The position numbers were made by a program, and so were the translations under genes. Of a DNA stretch of 38,395 nt, positions 30,978 to 38,395 are shown piece after piece; the first letter of the stretch is position 1; each line of letters opens with the position of its first letter. The notes beneath the pieces were generated by a model that ran no database searches, had not been told where the DNA came from, and saw only the letters and a list, made by a program, of their open reading frames with translations. This stretch comes from Thermoplasmata archaeon (GTDB lineage: Archaea; Thermoplasmatota; Thermoplasmata; Lutacidiplasmatales; UBA184), in the NCBI GenBank assembly GCA_030037695.1, contig JASHQF010000020.1, positions 1-38,395 on the forward strand. Reading direction: 5' to 3'.

Positions 30978-31464
30978 CGTAGAGGCGCGTCGGCACCGGC
31001 AGTTTGTGGGCGGCGCCCCGCAGGGCCTCCTTCGCCACTCCGATCCGTGCCTCGGTCGTGTAGACGGTGAGGATCTCCGCGCCGATCGGGGCCCGGACCG
31101 CGTGGCCCACGGCCTTGCCGAAGGCGCGCCGCATCCCGTCGGAGATACGGTCCGCGCCGGCGCCCATCGCCATCTTGTGCTCGCGCAGGATCTGGTGCGG
31201 GAACCGCCGGACCTTGAGGTGGAACTCGTTCGGTGCGCCGCGCTCCAGGATCCGTACGGCCTTGATCCGTGCGGCCTCGAGGGCGATGTCGCGGATCTGG
31301 CCGGCCTCCTCCGTGCCCAGCGTGAGCGTCCAGGGGAACTTCGCCGTCAGGTTCCCCGTGTCGAACTGCGTGACACGGACCGTCGGGATACCCCCCATGT
31401 ACTCCTGCCGGGTGTACACCTGCCCCTCGATCTTGCGGTACATCCGGGCCGGCTTGCGCGTCAT
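30958..31464 (-). CDS. rpl10e: 50S ribosomal protein L10e (uL16 family)
   Basis: 168 residues, the standard archaeal/eukaryotic L10e length. Starts RKPARMYRKIEGQVYTRQEY and shows NEFHLKVRRFPHQILREHKM and GADRISDGMRRAFGKAVGHA, all family-invariant blocks. It binds 23S/5S rRNA near the peptidyl-transferase centre and tRNA corridor. The ATG is preceded by CTCTTTAGAG (31490-31499) about 29 nt upstream, which lies at the very 3' end of the pantoate kinase gene, so L10e has its own promoter although it is 27 nt downstream of that gene. The 3' end overlaps the convergent universal stress gene by 20 nt. Confidence 0.97.
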   Translation of the reverse strand: MTRKPARMYRKIEGQVYTRQEYMGGIPTVRVTQFDTGNLTAKFPWTLTLGTEEAGQIRDIALEAARIKAVRILERGAPNEFHLKVRRFPHQILREHKMAMGAGADRISDGMRRAFGKAVGHAVRAPIGAEILTVYTTEARIGVAKEALRGAAHKLPVPTRLYVTPSAS

Positions 31465-31491
31465 GGGGCGCGGGCGAGACCCCCTTGCCCT

Positions 31492-32463
31492 CTAAAGAGT
31501 TGCCGTCGCGCGCCGGGCTCCGGCGGTCTCCCCCGGGCGGCGGACGGGGCCCCGGGAGCCCGGCCCGAGGCGGGCGACGTGGGCGCCGCGGCCGCCCACC
31601 GTGGTCTCGAAGAAACAGATGCGGGCCGACCGGAGCCACCGGGTCCCGGCCGCCCAGGCCGCCTCGCGCTCGGCGACCGCGACGAAGCTCTCGCCGAACA
31701 TCGCCTGCGCGGCGACGAGGCCGCTCGCCCTCAGCCGTGCGAGCGTGGCCCGCAAGCGGGGCGAGGCGAGGCCTACCCGATCGGTGAACCGTCCTGAGCG
31801 TCGGACGAGCTCGAGGAGGTCCGGCGGGCCGCGCAACGTGAGGAGGCGGGCGGCCTCCCGTCGGAGACGGGCGAGCGTCCGCGCGCTGCCGAGGAGTCGC
31901 GACGTGGGGACGGGGGGCCCGACGACCCCGACCAGCACCCTGCCGCTCGCGCGGCGACGGACGACGCTCCCGTGAGGGGGGAGGCCCGGACGGGTGCGAG
32001 CTTCGAGCCCCGCCCCGAGGATCGCCGCGACCCCTCCGAGACCTCCGCCGCCGTAGAGATCGGCGAGGTGGGCGATCTCGATCGCCCGGGCCCGGGGCCG
32101 GCGTAGCAGGTGCGCGACCGCGAGGGCGGTGGCGAGCGCTCCGGCGGCGCTCGTCCCGAACCCCTGGCCGATCGGGACGTCGTGCCGTAGTCGCACGCGC
32201 AGCGTACCGCGCGCGCTCCCCCGGAGGCGTCGCGCCACCTCCTCGGAGATCCGCAGCCGACGCCCGTCCTCGCCGCGCACGGAGAGGAGGGAGCGGTCGC
32301 CCGGGGACCAGGTGGCGTCGGCGGTGACGCCCAGGGCGAGGACGATCCCGATCCCCCTCGAGCCGCGGGCCCGGGGATCGCGCGCCCCGGTCTCGGGCCG
32401 GACGATGCCCGTGACGTGGGCCGGCGCGAACGCCACCGCATGCCGCGCCCGGGCCCCGCCCAC
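31492..32463 (-). CDS. Pantoate kinase (archaeal GHMP kinase)
   Basis: 323 residues of the archaeal pantoate kinase family. N-terminal AFAPAHVTGIVRPE and ARGSRGIGIVL are the substrate-binding P-x-H-x-T-G and G-S-R-G-x-G signatures; the ATP-binding GHMP motif is PIGQGFGTSAAGALATALA (98-116). It phosphorylates pantoate; with phosphopantothenate synthetase this replaces the bacterial PanC/PanK route to coenzyme A. GTG 32463 is used, with the palindromic CTTATAAG box ~35 nt upstream. The C-terminal ~20 residues (RRPGETAGARRATATL) look unconserved. No partner synthetase gene in the window. Confidence 0.87.
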   Translation of the reverse strand: MGGARARHAVAFAPAHVTGIVRPETGARDPRARGSRGIGIVLALGVTADATWSPGDRSLLSVRGEDGRRLRISEEVARRLRGSARGTLRVRLRHDVPIGQGFGTSAAGALATALAVAHLLRRPRARAIEIAHLADLYGGGGLGGVAAILGAGLEARTRPGLPPHGSVVRRRASGRVLVGVVGPPVPTSRLLGSARTLARLRREAARLLTLRGPPDLLELVRRSGRFTDRVGLASPRLRATLARLRASGLVAAQAMFGESFVAVAEREAAWAAGTRWLRSARICFFETTVGGRGAHVARLGPGSRGPVRRPGETAGARRATATL

Positions 32464-32493
32464 CGCCGCCCCGGCGGCCGCGGACGTTCACTA

Positions 32494-32501
32494 CTTATAA
32501 G
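32494..32501. promoter_or_regulatory. Shared bidirectional TATA box (CTTATAAG)
   Basis: A perfect 8-bp palindrome between the divergent pantoate kinase (GTG 32463) and PAN (ATG 32557) genes. Predicted starts are near 32470 for the kinase (leader ~8 nt) and near 32525 for PAN (leader ~32 nt). No other AT-rich element occurs in the 93-nt gap, so one TATA box appears to serve both directions. Confidence 0.55.
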
Positions 32502-32556
32502 CCGCCTCGCCTAGTACGGTCGCGGAGATCGACGTGGCAGGGGGCCGGGGGCGTCG

Positions 32557-33762
32557 ATGAGCGATTCGGAGACGCCGCCGGCGACCCACGAGACGTTCGA
32601 CCGGGTCAACTTCCTCGAGCTTCGCAACACCCAGCTCGCCGAGGCGATCAAGCGCGTCGAGAGCGAGCGCCACTACATGGAGGCGGAGATCCTGCGCCTC
32701 CAGCGCGAGGTGAAGCGCCTCAAGACGGAGCTCGACCGGCTCCGCTATCCCCCGCTGATCGTCGGGAGCGTCCGCGACGTCCTCACCGACGGACGCGTCG
32801 TCGTGAAGTCGTCGACCGGGCCGGACTTCGTCGTCAACGCCGCCGAGACCGTCGAGCACGGCAAGATCACCGTGGGAAGCCGCGTCGCGCTCAACAAGCA
32901 GACCCTCGCGGTCATGGGCGTCCTCCCGGCGTCGCTCGACCCGCTCGTCACGGCGAGCGAGATCGTCGACAAGCCGTCCGTCACGTACCAGGACATCGGG
33001 GGGCTGCCGGATCAGATCCGGGAGATCCGCGAGGCGGTGGAGTACCCGCTCCTGCGGGCGGAGCTGTACAAGAAGGTGGGCGTCGATCCGCCGAAGGGGG
33101 TCCTGCTCATCGGCTCCCCCGGGACGGGAAAGACGATGATCGCGAAGGCGGTCGCGCACCACACGAACGCGACGTTCGTGCGGCTCGTCGGCAGCGAGCT
33201 CGTCCAGAAGTACATCGGCGAGGGGGCGCGGCTCGTCCGCGAGCTGTTCCAGCTCGCGCGCGAGAAGGCGCCGACGATCATCTTCATCGACGAGGTCGAC
33301 TCGATCGGCGCGAAGCGCCTCGAGGTGGCGACGAGCGGCGACCGCGAGGTCCAGCGGACGCTGATGCAGCTGCTCGCGGAGATGGACGGCTTCGAGCCGC
33401 TCGCGAACGTGAAGATCATCGCGGCGACGAACCGACCCGACATCCTGGACGACGCACTCCTGCGACCGGGCCGGTTCGACCGGATCATCGAGGTGCCGGT
33501 CCCGTCGTTCACGGGTCGGGTCGAGATCTTCAAGATCCATACCCGCGGGATGGCCCTCCGCGAACCGATCGATTTCGAGACCCTCGCGGGCCGGTGCGGC
33601 GAGGCGACCGGCGCCGACATCCGGGCGATCTGCACCGAGGCGGGGATGTGGGCGATCCGCGAGGAGCGCGACAGCGTGACGACGGCGGACTTCGAGCGCG
33701 CGATCGAGAAGGTCGTGGGCGAGGAAGAGCTCCGGAAGGAGTCCGTCACGATGTTCGCCTGA
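32557..33762 (+). CDS. pan: Proteasome-activating nucleotidase (PAN)
   Basis: 401 residues, full length for PAN. N-terminal coiled coil (~18-63, LAEAIKRVESERHYMEAEIL with a heptad pattern), an OB domain (~67-130), then one AAA module. Walker A is GSPGTGKT (186-193), the pore loop Tyr219-Ile220-Gly221, Walker B IIFIDEVD (241-248), and the RPGRFD arginine fingers (303-308). It forms a hexamer that unfolds substrates and feeds them to the 20S proteasome. The C-terminus is ...VTMFA: M-F-A fits hydrophobic-aromatic-any, a phenylalanine version of the HbYX gate-opening tail. No 20S subunit gene is in the window. Confidence 0.97.
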   Translation: MSDSETPPATHETFDRVNFLELRNTQLAEAIKRVESERHYMEAEILRLQREVKRLKTELDRLRYPPLIVGSVRDVLTDGRVVVKSSTGPDFVVNAAETVEHGKITVGSRVALNKQTLAVMGVLPASLDPLVTASEIVDKPSVTYQDIGGLPDQIREIREAVEYPLLRAELYKKVGVDPPKGVLLIGSPGTGKTMIAKAVAHHTNATFVRLVGSELVQKYIGEGARLVRELFQLAREKAPTIIFIDEVDSIGAKRLEVATSGDREVQRTLMQLLAEMDGFEPLANVKIIAATNRPDILDDALLRPGRFDRIIEVPVPSFTGRVEIFKIHTRGMALREPIDFETLAGRCGEATGADIRAICTEAGMWAIREERDSVTTADFERAIEKVVGEEELRKESVTMFA

Positions 33763-33776
33763 CGCCCGCGCGGGGT

Positions 33777-34724
33777 TCAGGCGGGCGCGATCGCGCCGAG
33801 GCCGAGCCGCCCCAGGATCCGAGGCCCGCTCGCGACGGAGAGGTCGAACAGGTAGGCGGGGGACCCGGGTCGCGCCGCGACCGGTCGGTCCGCCACGACC
33901 GCCCCCTCGGCCGGGAGGAGGTGATCGACGATCGCCGGAACGATCTGCAGCCCGACCGCGACCTGGAGCTGGGCGCCGGGGCCCGCGTCGCCCCGGTAGT
34001 ATCGGCAGCGGGTGAACGTCCCGGTGAGACGCTGCCCGGGCTCGAAGCTCCCCTCGGGAGCGAGGACCTCGCCGCGGCTGACCTCGTCCGCGTCGACCCC
34101 CTTCAGGGCGACCCCCACGCGCTCCCCGCACGTCGCGTCGGTCCGATCGACGTCGTGGACCTGGATCGAGCGGACCTCCACGGTCTTCGGTCCGGGCCAC
34201 AGGCGGAGCCGGTCGTGGGCCCGGAGGGTGCCGCGTCGGACCACGCCGAGCGCGACCGTGCCGACCCCCTTGACCGGGAAGACGTGGTCGATCGGGACCT
34301 CGACCGGTCCCTCCACCTGGGCCGCCGCGAGCGTGTCGAGATGGGCGCGGAGCCGCAGCGGGTCGAGCGGGAGCGCCGTCGTCCCCTCGAGCCGCGTGCC
34401 CTTGAGCACCCGGGCGAGGTCCGCCTCGCCCACCGCCGGACCCGCGACGACCGTCGTCGGCACGCTCGCGAGATCGACGACCGCGATCGTCTCGGCGATC
34501 GGGCGCGAGAGCTCCTCGACCACGAGGAGCGCCCCGTCGGCCATCCCGAGGGCGACCGCGAGGGGGGCGATCTTCTCGGGGAACTGCGTCGGGGCGACCA
34601 GGGTGACGGCCCGATCGCCGTGCACGTCGTGGTAGAGCGTGACGTCCGAGACGGTCCCCTTCTTGCCGAGCTCGCCCGCGATCGCGGTCCCCCCGACGAT
34701 CGCGAGCGTGAGCGCCGCCGTCAT
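33777..34724 (-). CDS. EF-Tu/SelB-like protein with a degenerate G domain
   Basis: 315 residues. The second half has EF-Tu domain 2-like features: VEVPIDHVFPVKGVGTVALGVVRRGTL, the loop that follows domain II of EF1A/SelB, and TVEVRSIQVHD, then GERVGVALKGVDADEVSRGEVL, and a C-terminal barrel. The N-terminal ~130 residues align with a GTPase core in order, but the P-loop G-H-x-D-x-G-K-T/S is replaced by VGGTAIAGELGKKGT, and no D-x-x-G or N-K-x-D can be found. It therefore probably cannot hydrolyse GTP. Archaeal genomes do contain such SelB/EF1A paralogues of unknown role. Its ATG overlaps the ClpB stop (ATGA), so the two are translationally coupled. Confidence 0.65.
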   Translation of the reverse strand: MTAALTLAIVGGTAIAGELGKKGTVSDVTLYHDVHGDRAVTLVAPTQFPEKIAPLAVALGMADGALLVVEELSRPIAETIAVVDLASVPTTVVAGPAVGEADLARVLKGTRLEGTTALPLDPLRLRAHLDTLAAAQVEGPVEVPIDHVFPVKGVGTVALGVVRRGTLRAHDRLRLWPGPKTVEVRSIQVHDVDRTDATCGERVGVALKGVDADEVSRGEVLAPEGSFEPGQRLTGTFTRCRYYRGDAGPGAQLQVAVGLQIVPAIVDHLLPAEGAVVADRPVAARPGSPAYLFDLSVASGPRILGRLGLGAIAPA

Positions 34725-37321
34725 CGCCCCTTCCCGGCGGGGGTCCGGGCGACGACGATCTCCCCGTCCTTCGCGTCGACGGCGACCGTGCTGCCGTCGG
34801 GCAGCTCCCCCGCGAGCAGCTTCGAGGTGAGCGGGTCGACGACGAGGCGCTGGATCGTGCGCTTGAGCGGTCGCGCCCCGAAATCCGGGTCGAAGCCGCG
34901 GCTCCCGAGGAGGGCGCGCGCCGGGTCAGTCACGCGCAGGGTGATCCGGCGGTCGGCGAGCCGGGCCTGGACCTGGGCGAGCTGGAGGTCGACGATCTCG
35001 GCGATCTCCTTTTCCGAGAGGGTGTGGAACAGCACGATCTCGTCGACCCGGTTGAGGAACTCGGGGCGGAAATGCGCGCGGAGCGCGGCCTCGACCTTGC
35101 GACGGCGCTCCTCCTCCCCGCTGCGGGTCCCGAGCGCCTCCGTGCCGAGGTTCGAGGTCAGGATGACGAGCGTGTTCCGGAAGTCGACGGTCCGTCCCTG
35201 GCCGTCGGTGAGCCGCCCGTCGTCCATCAGCTGGAGGAGCACGTTGACGACGTCGGGGTGGGCCTTCTCGACCTCGTCGAAGAGGACGACGGTGTACGGG
35301 TGGGTCCGCACCGCCTCCGTGAGCTGCCCGCCCGCCTCGTAGCCGACGTAGCCGGGGGGCGCCCCGACCAGACGGGCGACCGACGCCTTCTCCATGTACT
35401 CGCTCATGTCGATCCGGACGAACGCCCGATCCGAGTGGAACAGGAGCGCTGCGAGAGCCTTCGCGAGCTCCGTCTTCCCGACGCCGGTCGGCCCCACGAA
35501 CAGGAAGACGCCGACCGGTCGGTTCGGGTCGGCGAGGCCGGAGCGGGATCGGCGGACGGCGGCCGCCACCGCCGCGACCGCCTCCTTCTGGCCGACGACC
35601 CGCCGGGCGAGGTCGGATTCCAGGCGGAGGAGCCGGTCCCGCTCCCCCTCCAGGAGCCGGGTGACCGGCACACCGCTCCATTTCGCGATCACCCGCGCGA
35701 CGTCCTCTTCCCCGACCTCCTCCCGGAGCATCGCGGCGACCCCGGCACGCCCCGGGGAGCGGGCGGGGGCGGCCAGCTTCTTCTCGAGCTCGGGGATCGT
35801 GCCGAACCGCAGCCGGGCGGCCCGCTCGAGGTCCCCGGCCCGCTCCGCGCCCTCCTCCTCCGCCCGGGCGCGGTCGAGCTCGGCCCGGGCGGTCCGTACC
35901 CGCTCGACCTCCTCCTTCTCCTTGCGCCACCGGGCCTCGAGCTCGACGTTCCGCTCCCGGAGGGTCGCGAGCTCCTTCTCGAGCGCCTTCAGGCGGTCCC
36001 GGCTCGCGGCATCGCTCTCCTTGGCGAGGGCCGTCCGCTCGATCTCGAGCTGGCGGATCCTCCGGGTGAGCTGATCGAGCTCGACCGGCCGCGAATCGAG
36101 CGCGAGGCGCACCCCGCTCGCGGCCTCGTCGATCGCGTCGATCGCCTTGTCCGGGAGGTGACGGTCGGGGAGGTAGCGCGCCGAGAGGGTCGCCGCCGCC
36201 ACGATCGCCGCGTCGGCGATCCGCACGCCGTGGTGGAGCTCGTACCGCTCCTTGAGACCCCGAAGGATCGAGATCGTGTCCTCGACCGTCGGCTCCTCGA
36301 CCGGCACGGGCTGGAACCGGCGTTCGAGCGCCGCGTCCTTCTCGATGTAGCGGCGGTACTCCTGCGTCGTCGTCGCGCCGATGCAGTGCAGGGTCCCCCG
36401 GGCGAGGGCCGGCTTGAGGAGATTGGAGGCGTCGAGCGCTCCCCCCTCCGTCGCCCCCGCATGGACGAGGGTGTGGAGCTCGTCGACGAACAGGACGACC
36501 TTGCCCTCCGAGCGCTCGACCTCCTGGAGGACCGCCTTCATCCGCTCCTCGAACTCCCCGCGGAACTTCGCGCCGGCGAGGAGCGCGCCCAGATCGAGGG
36601 CGACGAGCCGTTTATCCCGCAGCGCCTCGGGGACGTCGCGGGCGGCGATGCGCAGGGCGAGCCCCTCGACGATCGCCGTCTTCCCGACGCCCGGCTCGCC
36701 GATCAGCACCGGATTGTTCTTGGTCCGGCGCGAGAGGATCTGGACGACCCGACGGATCTCCTCGTCCCGGCCGATCACCGGGTCGATCTTCCGATCCCGG
36801 GCGAGGGCCGTGAGGTCGCGGCCGTACTTCTCGAGGGCCCGGTACTGCGACTCCTCCTGACGGCTCTCGACCGGTCGGTCGCCACCGCGGACCGCCGCCA
36901 GCGCGGCCTCGACCGCCGGCCGACGTACGCCCGCCTCGTCGAGCACCTCCCGGGCGGGCGAGGGGACCGCGAGGAGCCCCTGGAGCAGCTGATCGACGCT
37001 CGTGTACCGGTCCTTCCGCTTCATCGCTTCCGCCTCGGCGGCGTCGAGGACCTGGGAGAGCGACCGGGAGAGGTACTGGTCCGACGCGGCGACCCGGTCG
37101 GAGGTCGGCAGCGAGGCGAGGCGCTGCTCGAGCCGCCGCCCGATCGCCGCCGGGTCGGCCCCGAGGCCCGCCAATAGGCTGGTCACGGTGCCGTCCGGCG
37201 ACGCGAGGAGCGCCGCGAGGAGATGCTCGGGCTCCACGGAAGCATGGCGGAGCTCGGCGGCGCGCTGGAACGCGGCCTCGAGGGCGGACCGGCTCGCGTC
37301 GGTCAGTCGATCGAGGTGCAT
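34721..37321 (-). CDS. clpB: ATP-dependent disaggregase ClpB (Hsp104 family)
   Basis: 866 residues. N-terminal Clp-N repeats (LTDASRSALEAAF and YTSVDQLLQGLL), AAA-1 with Walker A GEPGVGKT (208-215) and Walker B VVLFVDELH, and a middle coiled-coil domain (~410-520) as in ClpB and not ClpA/ClpC. AAA-2 has Walker A GPTGVGKT (610-617), pore loop GYVGYEAGG, VVLFDEVEKAHPDV and sensor-2 GARPLKR. It rescues aggregated protein, normally with DnaK. No ClpP-binding I/L-G-F/L loop was seen. Found only in some archaea, where it is thought to come from bacteria; codon use here matches the surrounding genes. A CTTAAAG box about 30 nt upstream is shared with pyrD. Confidence 0.96.
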   Translation of the reverse strand: MHLDRLTDASRSALEAAFQRAAELRHASVEPEHLLAALLASPDGTVTSLLAGLGADPAAIGRRLEQRLASLPTSDRVAASDQYLSRSLSQVLDAAEAEAMKRKDRYTSVDQLLQGLLAVPSPAREVLDEAGVRRPAVEAALAAVRGGDRPVESRQEESQYRALEKYGRDLTALARDRKIDPVIGRDEEIRRVVQILSRRTKNNPVLIGEPGVGKTAIVEGLALRIAARDVPEALRDKRLVALDLGALLAGAKFRGEFEERMKAVLQEVERSEGKVVLFVDELHTLVHAGATEGGALDASNLLKPALARGTLHCIGATTTQEYRRYIEKDAALERRFQPVPVEEPTVEDTISILRGLKERYELHHGVRIADAAIVAAATLSARYLPDRHLPDKAIDAIDEAASGVRLALDSRPVELDQLTRRIRQLEIERTALAKESDAASRDRLKALEKELATLRERNVELEARWRKEKEEVERVRTARAELDRARAEEEGAERAGDLERAARLRFGTIPELEKKLAAPARSPGRAGVAAMLREEVGEEDVARVIAKWSGVPVTRLLEGERDRLLRLESDLARRVVGQKEAVAAVAAAVRRSRSGLADPNRPVGVFLFVGPTGVGKTELAKALAALLFHSDRAFVRIDMSEYMEKASVARLVGAPPGYVGYEAGGQLTEAVRTHPYTVVLFDEVEKAHPDVVNVLLQLMDDGRLTDGQGRTVDFRNTLVILTSNLGTEALGTRSGEEERRRKVEAALRAHFRPEFLNRVDEIVLFHTLSEKEIAEIVDLQLAQVQARLADRRITLRVTDPARALLGSRGFDPDFGARPLKRTIQRLVVDPLTSKLLAGELPDGSTVAVDAKDGEIVVARTPAGKGR

Positions 37322-37347
37322 CGCTGCCGCATCATCCGGGCGAGCCG

Positions 37348-37354
37348 CTTTAAG
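37348..37354. promoter_or_regulatory. Shared bidirectional TATA-like box between clpB and pyrD
   Basis: CTTTAAG, centred at 37351: exactly 27 nt before GTG 37378 of pyrD on the plus strand, and 30 nt before ATG 37321 of clpB on the minus strand. It is the only AT-rich element in the 56-nt gap. This is a second bidirectional arrangement in the window. Confidence 0.55.
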
Positions 37355-37377
37355 TCGCGCCCCCGTGCACGGCCGCC

Positions 37378-38337
37378 GTGGCCGACCTCGGCGTCCGGTG
37401 CGCGGGGCTCGAGCTGAGGAACCCGTTCCTGCTCGCCTCGGGGATCTGGGGCGAGACGGGGGCCTCGCTCGCCGGGGCGTGGCGCGCGGGCGCGGGCGGC
37501 GTGATCACGAAATCGATCGGCGCCGGGCCTCGACCCGGGTACCCGAACCCGACCGTCGAGACGTACGAACGCTGGGGGATGCTCAACGCGATGGGCCTCC
37601 CGAACCCCGGGATGGAGGGGTACCGCGCGGAGATCGCCGCCGCGCTCGCCTCCGGCGCCACCGTGATCGGCTCGGTGTTCGCCGGCGATGCGGACGGCTT
37701 CGCCGACCTGGCCCGCCGGATGGGCGCCGCCGGGGTCCATGCCCTCGAGCTGAACCTGAGCTGTCCCCACGCCGAGGGGTTCGGGACGGAGGTGGGCAGC
37801 GACCCCGCCGACGTCGAGGCGATCGTCCGAGCGGTCCGGGCCGCGACCGACCTCCCGGTGATCGCGAAGATCACCCCTAACTCCGCCGACCCGGCCGCCC
37901 TCGCCGCCGCCGCGGAGCGGGGCGGCGCGGCGGCCGTGAGCGCGATCAACACGTTGCGCGGGCTCGCGATCGACGTGCGGCTCCGCCGACCGATCCTCGC
38001 GCACGGCCTGGGCGGGTTGAGCGGGGCGGCGATCAAGCCGGTCGGGCTCGCCTGCGTCTGGCAGATCGCCGAACGGGTCTCGGTCCCGGTGATCGGGGTC
38101 GGGGGGATCCGCTCCGCCGAGGACGCCCTCGAGTACGTGATGGCCGGGGCGACCGCGGTGGAGGTCGGGACGGCGGTCGCGTTCGAGGGGATCGACGTCT
38201 TCGGGCGCCTCGCTTCGGGGCTCTCGCGACTCTTGGACGACCTCGGGATTCCCTCCGCGCGGGCGGCGATCGGCTCCGCGCGGAGCTCCGCCGTTCCGAC
38301 CGAGACCCGGCGGAACGCACCGCCTGGCTCCCCCTAG
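37378..38337 (+). CDS. pyrD: Dihydroorotate dehydrogenase, class 1B
   Basis: 319 residues, starting at leaderless GTG 37378. FMN-binding barrel with NPFLLASGIWG, Lys45 in VITKSIG, WGMLNAMGLPNPG, ALELNLSCPHAEG with catalytic Cys129 (class 1 enzymes use Cys), VIAKITPN, SAINTLRGLAID, GLGGLSGAAIKPVGL, and VPVIGVGGIRSAEDALEY. The SxxNPxxxA-to-Cys layout and length fit class 1B, which in bacteria pairs with an FeS/FAD subunit PyrK; no pyrK is adjacent within the window. It oxidises dihydroorotate to orotate in pyrimidine synthesis. The last ~20 residues are unconserved. The window ends 58 nt later, with no further gene visible. Confidence 0.95.
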   Translation: MADLGVRCAGLELRNPFLLASGIWGETGASLAGAWRAGAGGVITKSIGAGPRPGYPNPTVETYERWGMLNAMGLPNPGMEGYRAEIAAALASGATVIGSVFAGDADGFADLARRMGAAGVHALELNLSCPHAEGFGTEVGSDPADVEAIVRAVRAATDLPVIAKITPNSADPAALAAAAERGGAAAVSAINTLRGLAIDVRLRRPILAHGLGGLSGAAIKPVGLACVWQIAERVSVPVIGVGGIRSAEDALEYVMAGATAVEVGTAVAFEGIDVFGRLASGLSRLLDDLGIPSARAAIGSARSSAVPTETRRNAPPGSP

Positions 38338-38395
38338 TACCGCGATCGGTCCGTGCGGTCCCGGAACGCCCGCCGGCGGCTCGGGCGCGCCGACG

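Noticed and set aside
35024..37177. A 717-codon plus-strand open frame opposite clpB.
   Set aside because: It is the antisense shadow of clpB, with repetitive Arg/Glu/Leu/Asp content and no domain.

Overview
The window looks like a chromosomal segment of a high-GC archaeon. Direct signs are a 50S ribosomal protein L10e gene, a proteasome-activating nucleotidase (PAN), an archaeal-type pantoate kinase and a RIO-family kinase. The initiator tRNA-Met carries a 26-nt intron with archaeal splicing geometry. Many start codons lie about 27 nt downstream of a TATA-like box, the layout of leaderless archaeal transcripts. The YVTN-type surface propeller and the mixture of archaeal core genes with bacterial-type accessory genes would suit a GC-rich terrestrial Thermoplasmatota lineage, but that placement is inference.

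Layout. (1) About 1-7,000 has clearly lower GC (one line hand-counted at 55%, against about 80% for a line in the right half) and is accessory in character. It holds an AbiEi-like antitoxin overlapping a nucleotidyltransferase cut by the window edge, a zinc ribbon fused to a TBP-like repeat, a RIO-like kinase, a cupin, and a broken DUF457 membrane hydrolase. It also holds an HSP90-like ATPase (apparently frameshifted at its start) with a DUF4325 STAS-like partner, and a secreted, membrane-anchored beta-propeller. (2) 7,183-19,760 contains four class III nucleotide cyclase genes. Three are cyclase/TolB-like/TPR proteins and one is an alpha/beta-hydrolase-cyclase fusion. A DUF4760-like membrane protein, a 14-TM MFS exporter, an NmrA-like reductase and a quinone-oxidoreductase-like MDR lie between them. 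(3) 19,795-26,081 is a run of mostly monocistronic small enzymes: VOC, two GNATs, a methyltransferase, a CurA-like reductase, an alpha/beta hydrolase, an unknown protein and an aldo-keto reductase. (4) 26,256-26,356 is the intron-containing initiator tRNA. (5) 26,451-29,619 is a three-gene sulfur operon (tandem rhodanese, sulfite-oxidase-like molybdoenzyme, rhodanese/persulfide-dioxygenase-like fusion) joined by GTGA overlaps. (6) 29,857-38,337 is housekeeping: zinc ribbon protein, universal stress protein, L10e, pantoate kinase, PAN, an EF-Tu/SelB-like protein with a degenerate G domain coupled to ClpB, and dihydroorotate dehydrogenase.

How it fits together. PAN and ClpB supply protein unfolding near a ribosomal protein gene. 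The sulfur operon could carry sulfane sulfur through persulfide to sulfite and sulfate. The cyclase cluster suggests bacterial-style cAMP signalling acquired by an archaeon, although no cAMP receptor is visible here. The points most worth following are the D-loop intron in the initiator tRNA, the zinc-ribbon/TBP-like fusion, the clustered cyclases, and the HATPase-DUF4325 pair. All assignments come from reading motifs by eye; no database search was possible.
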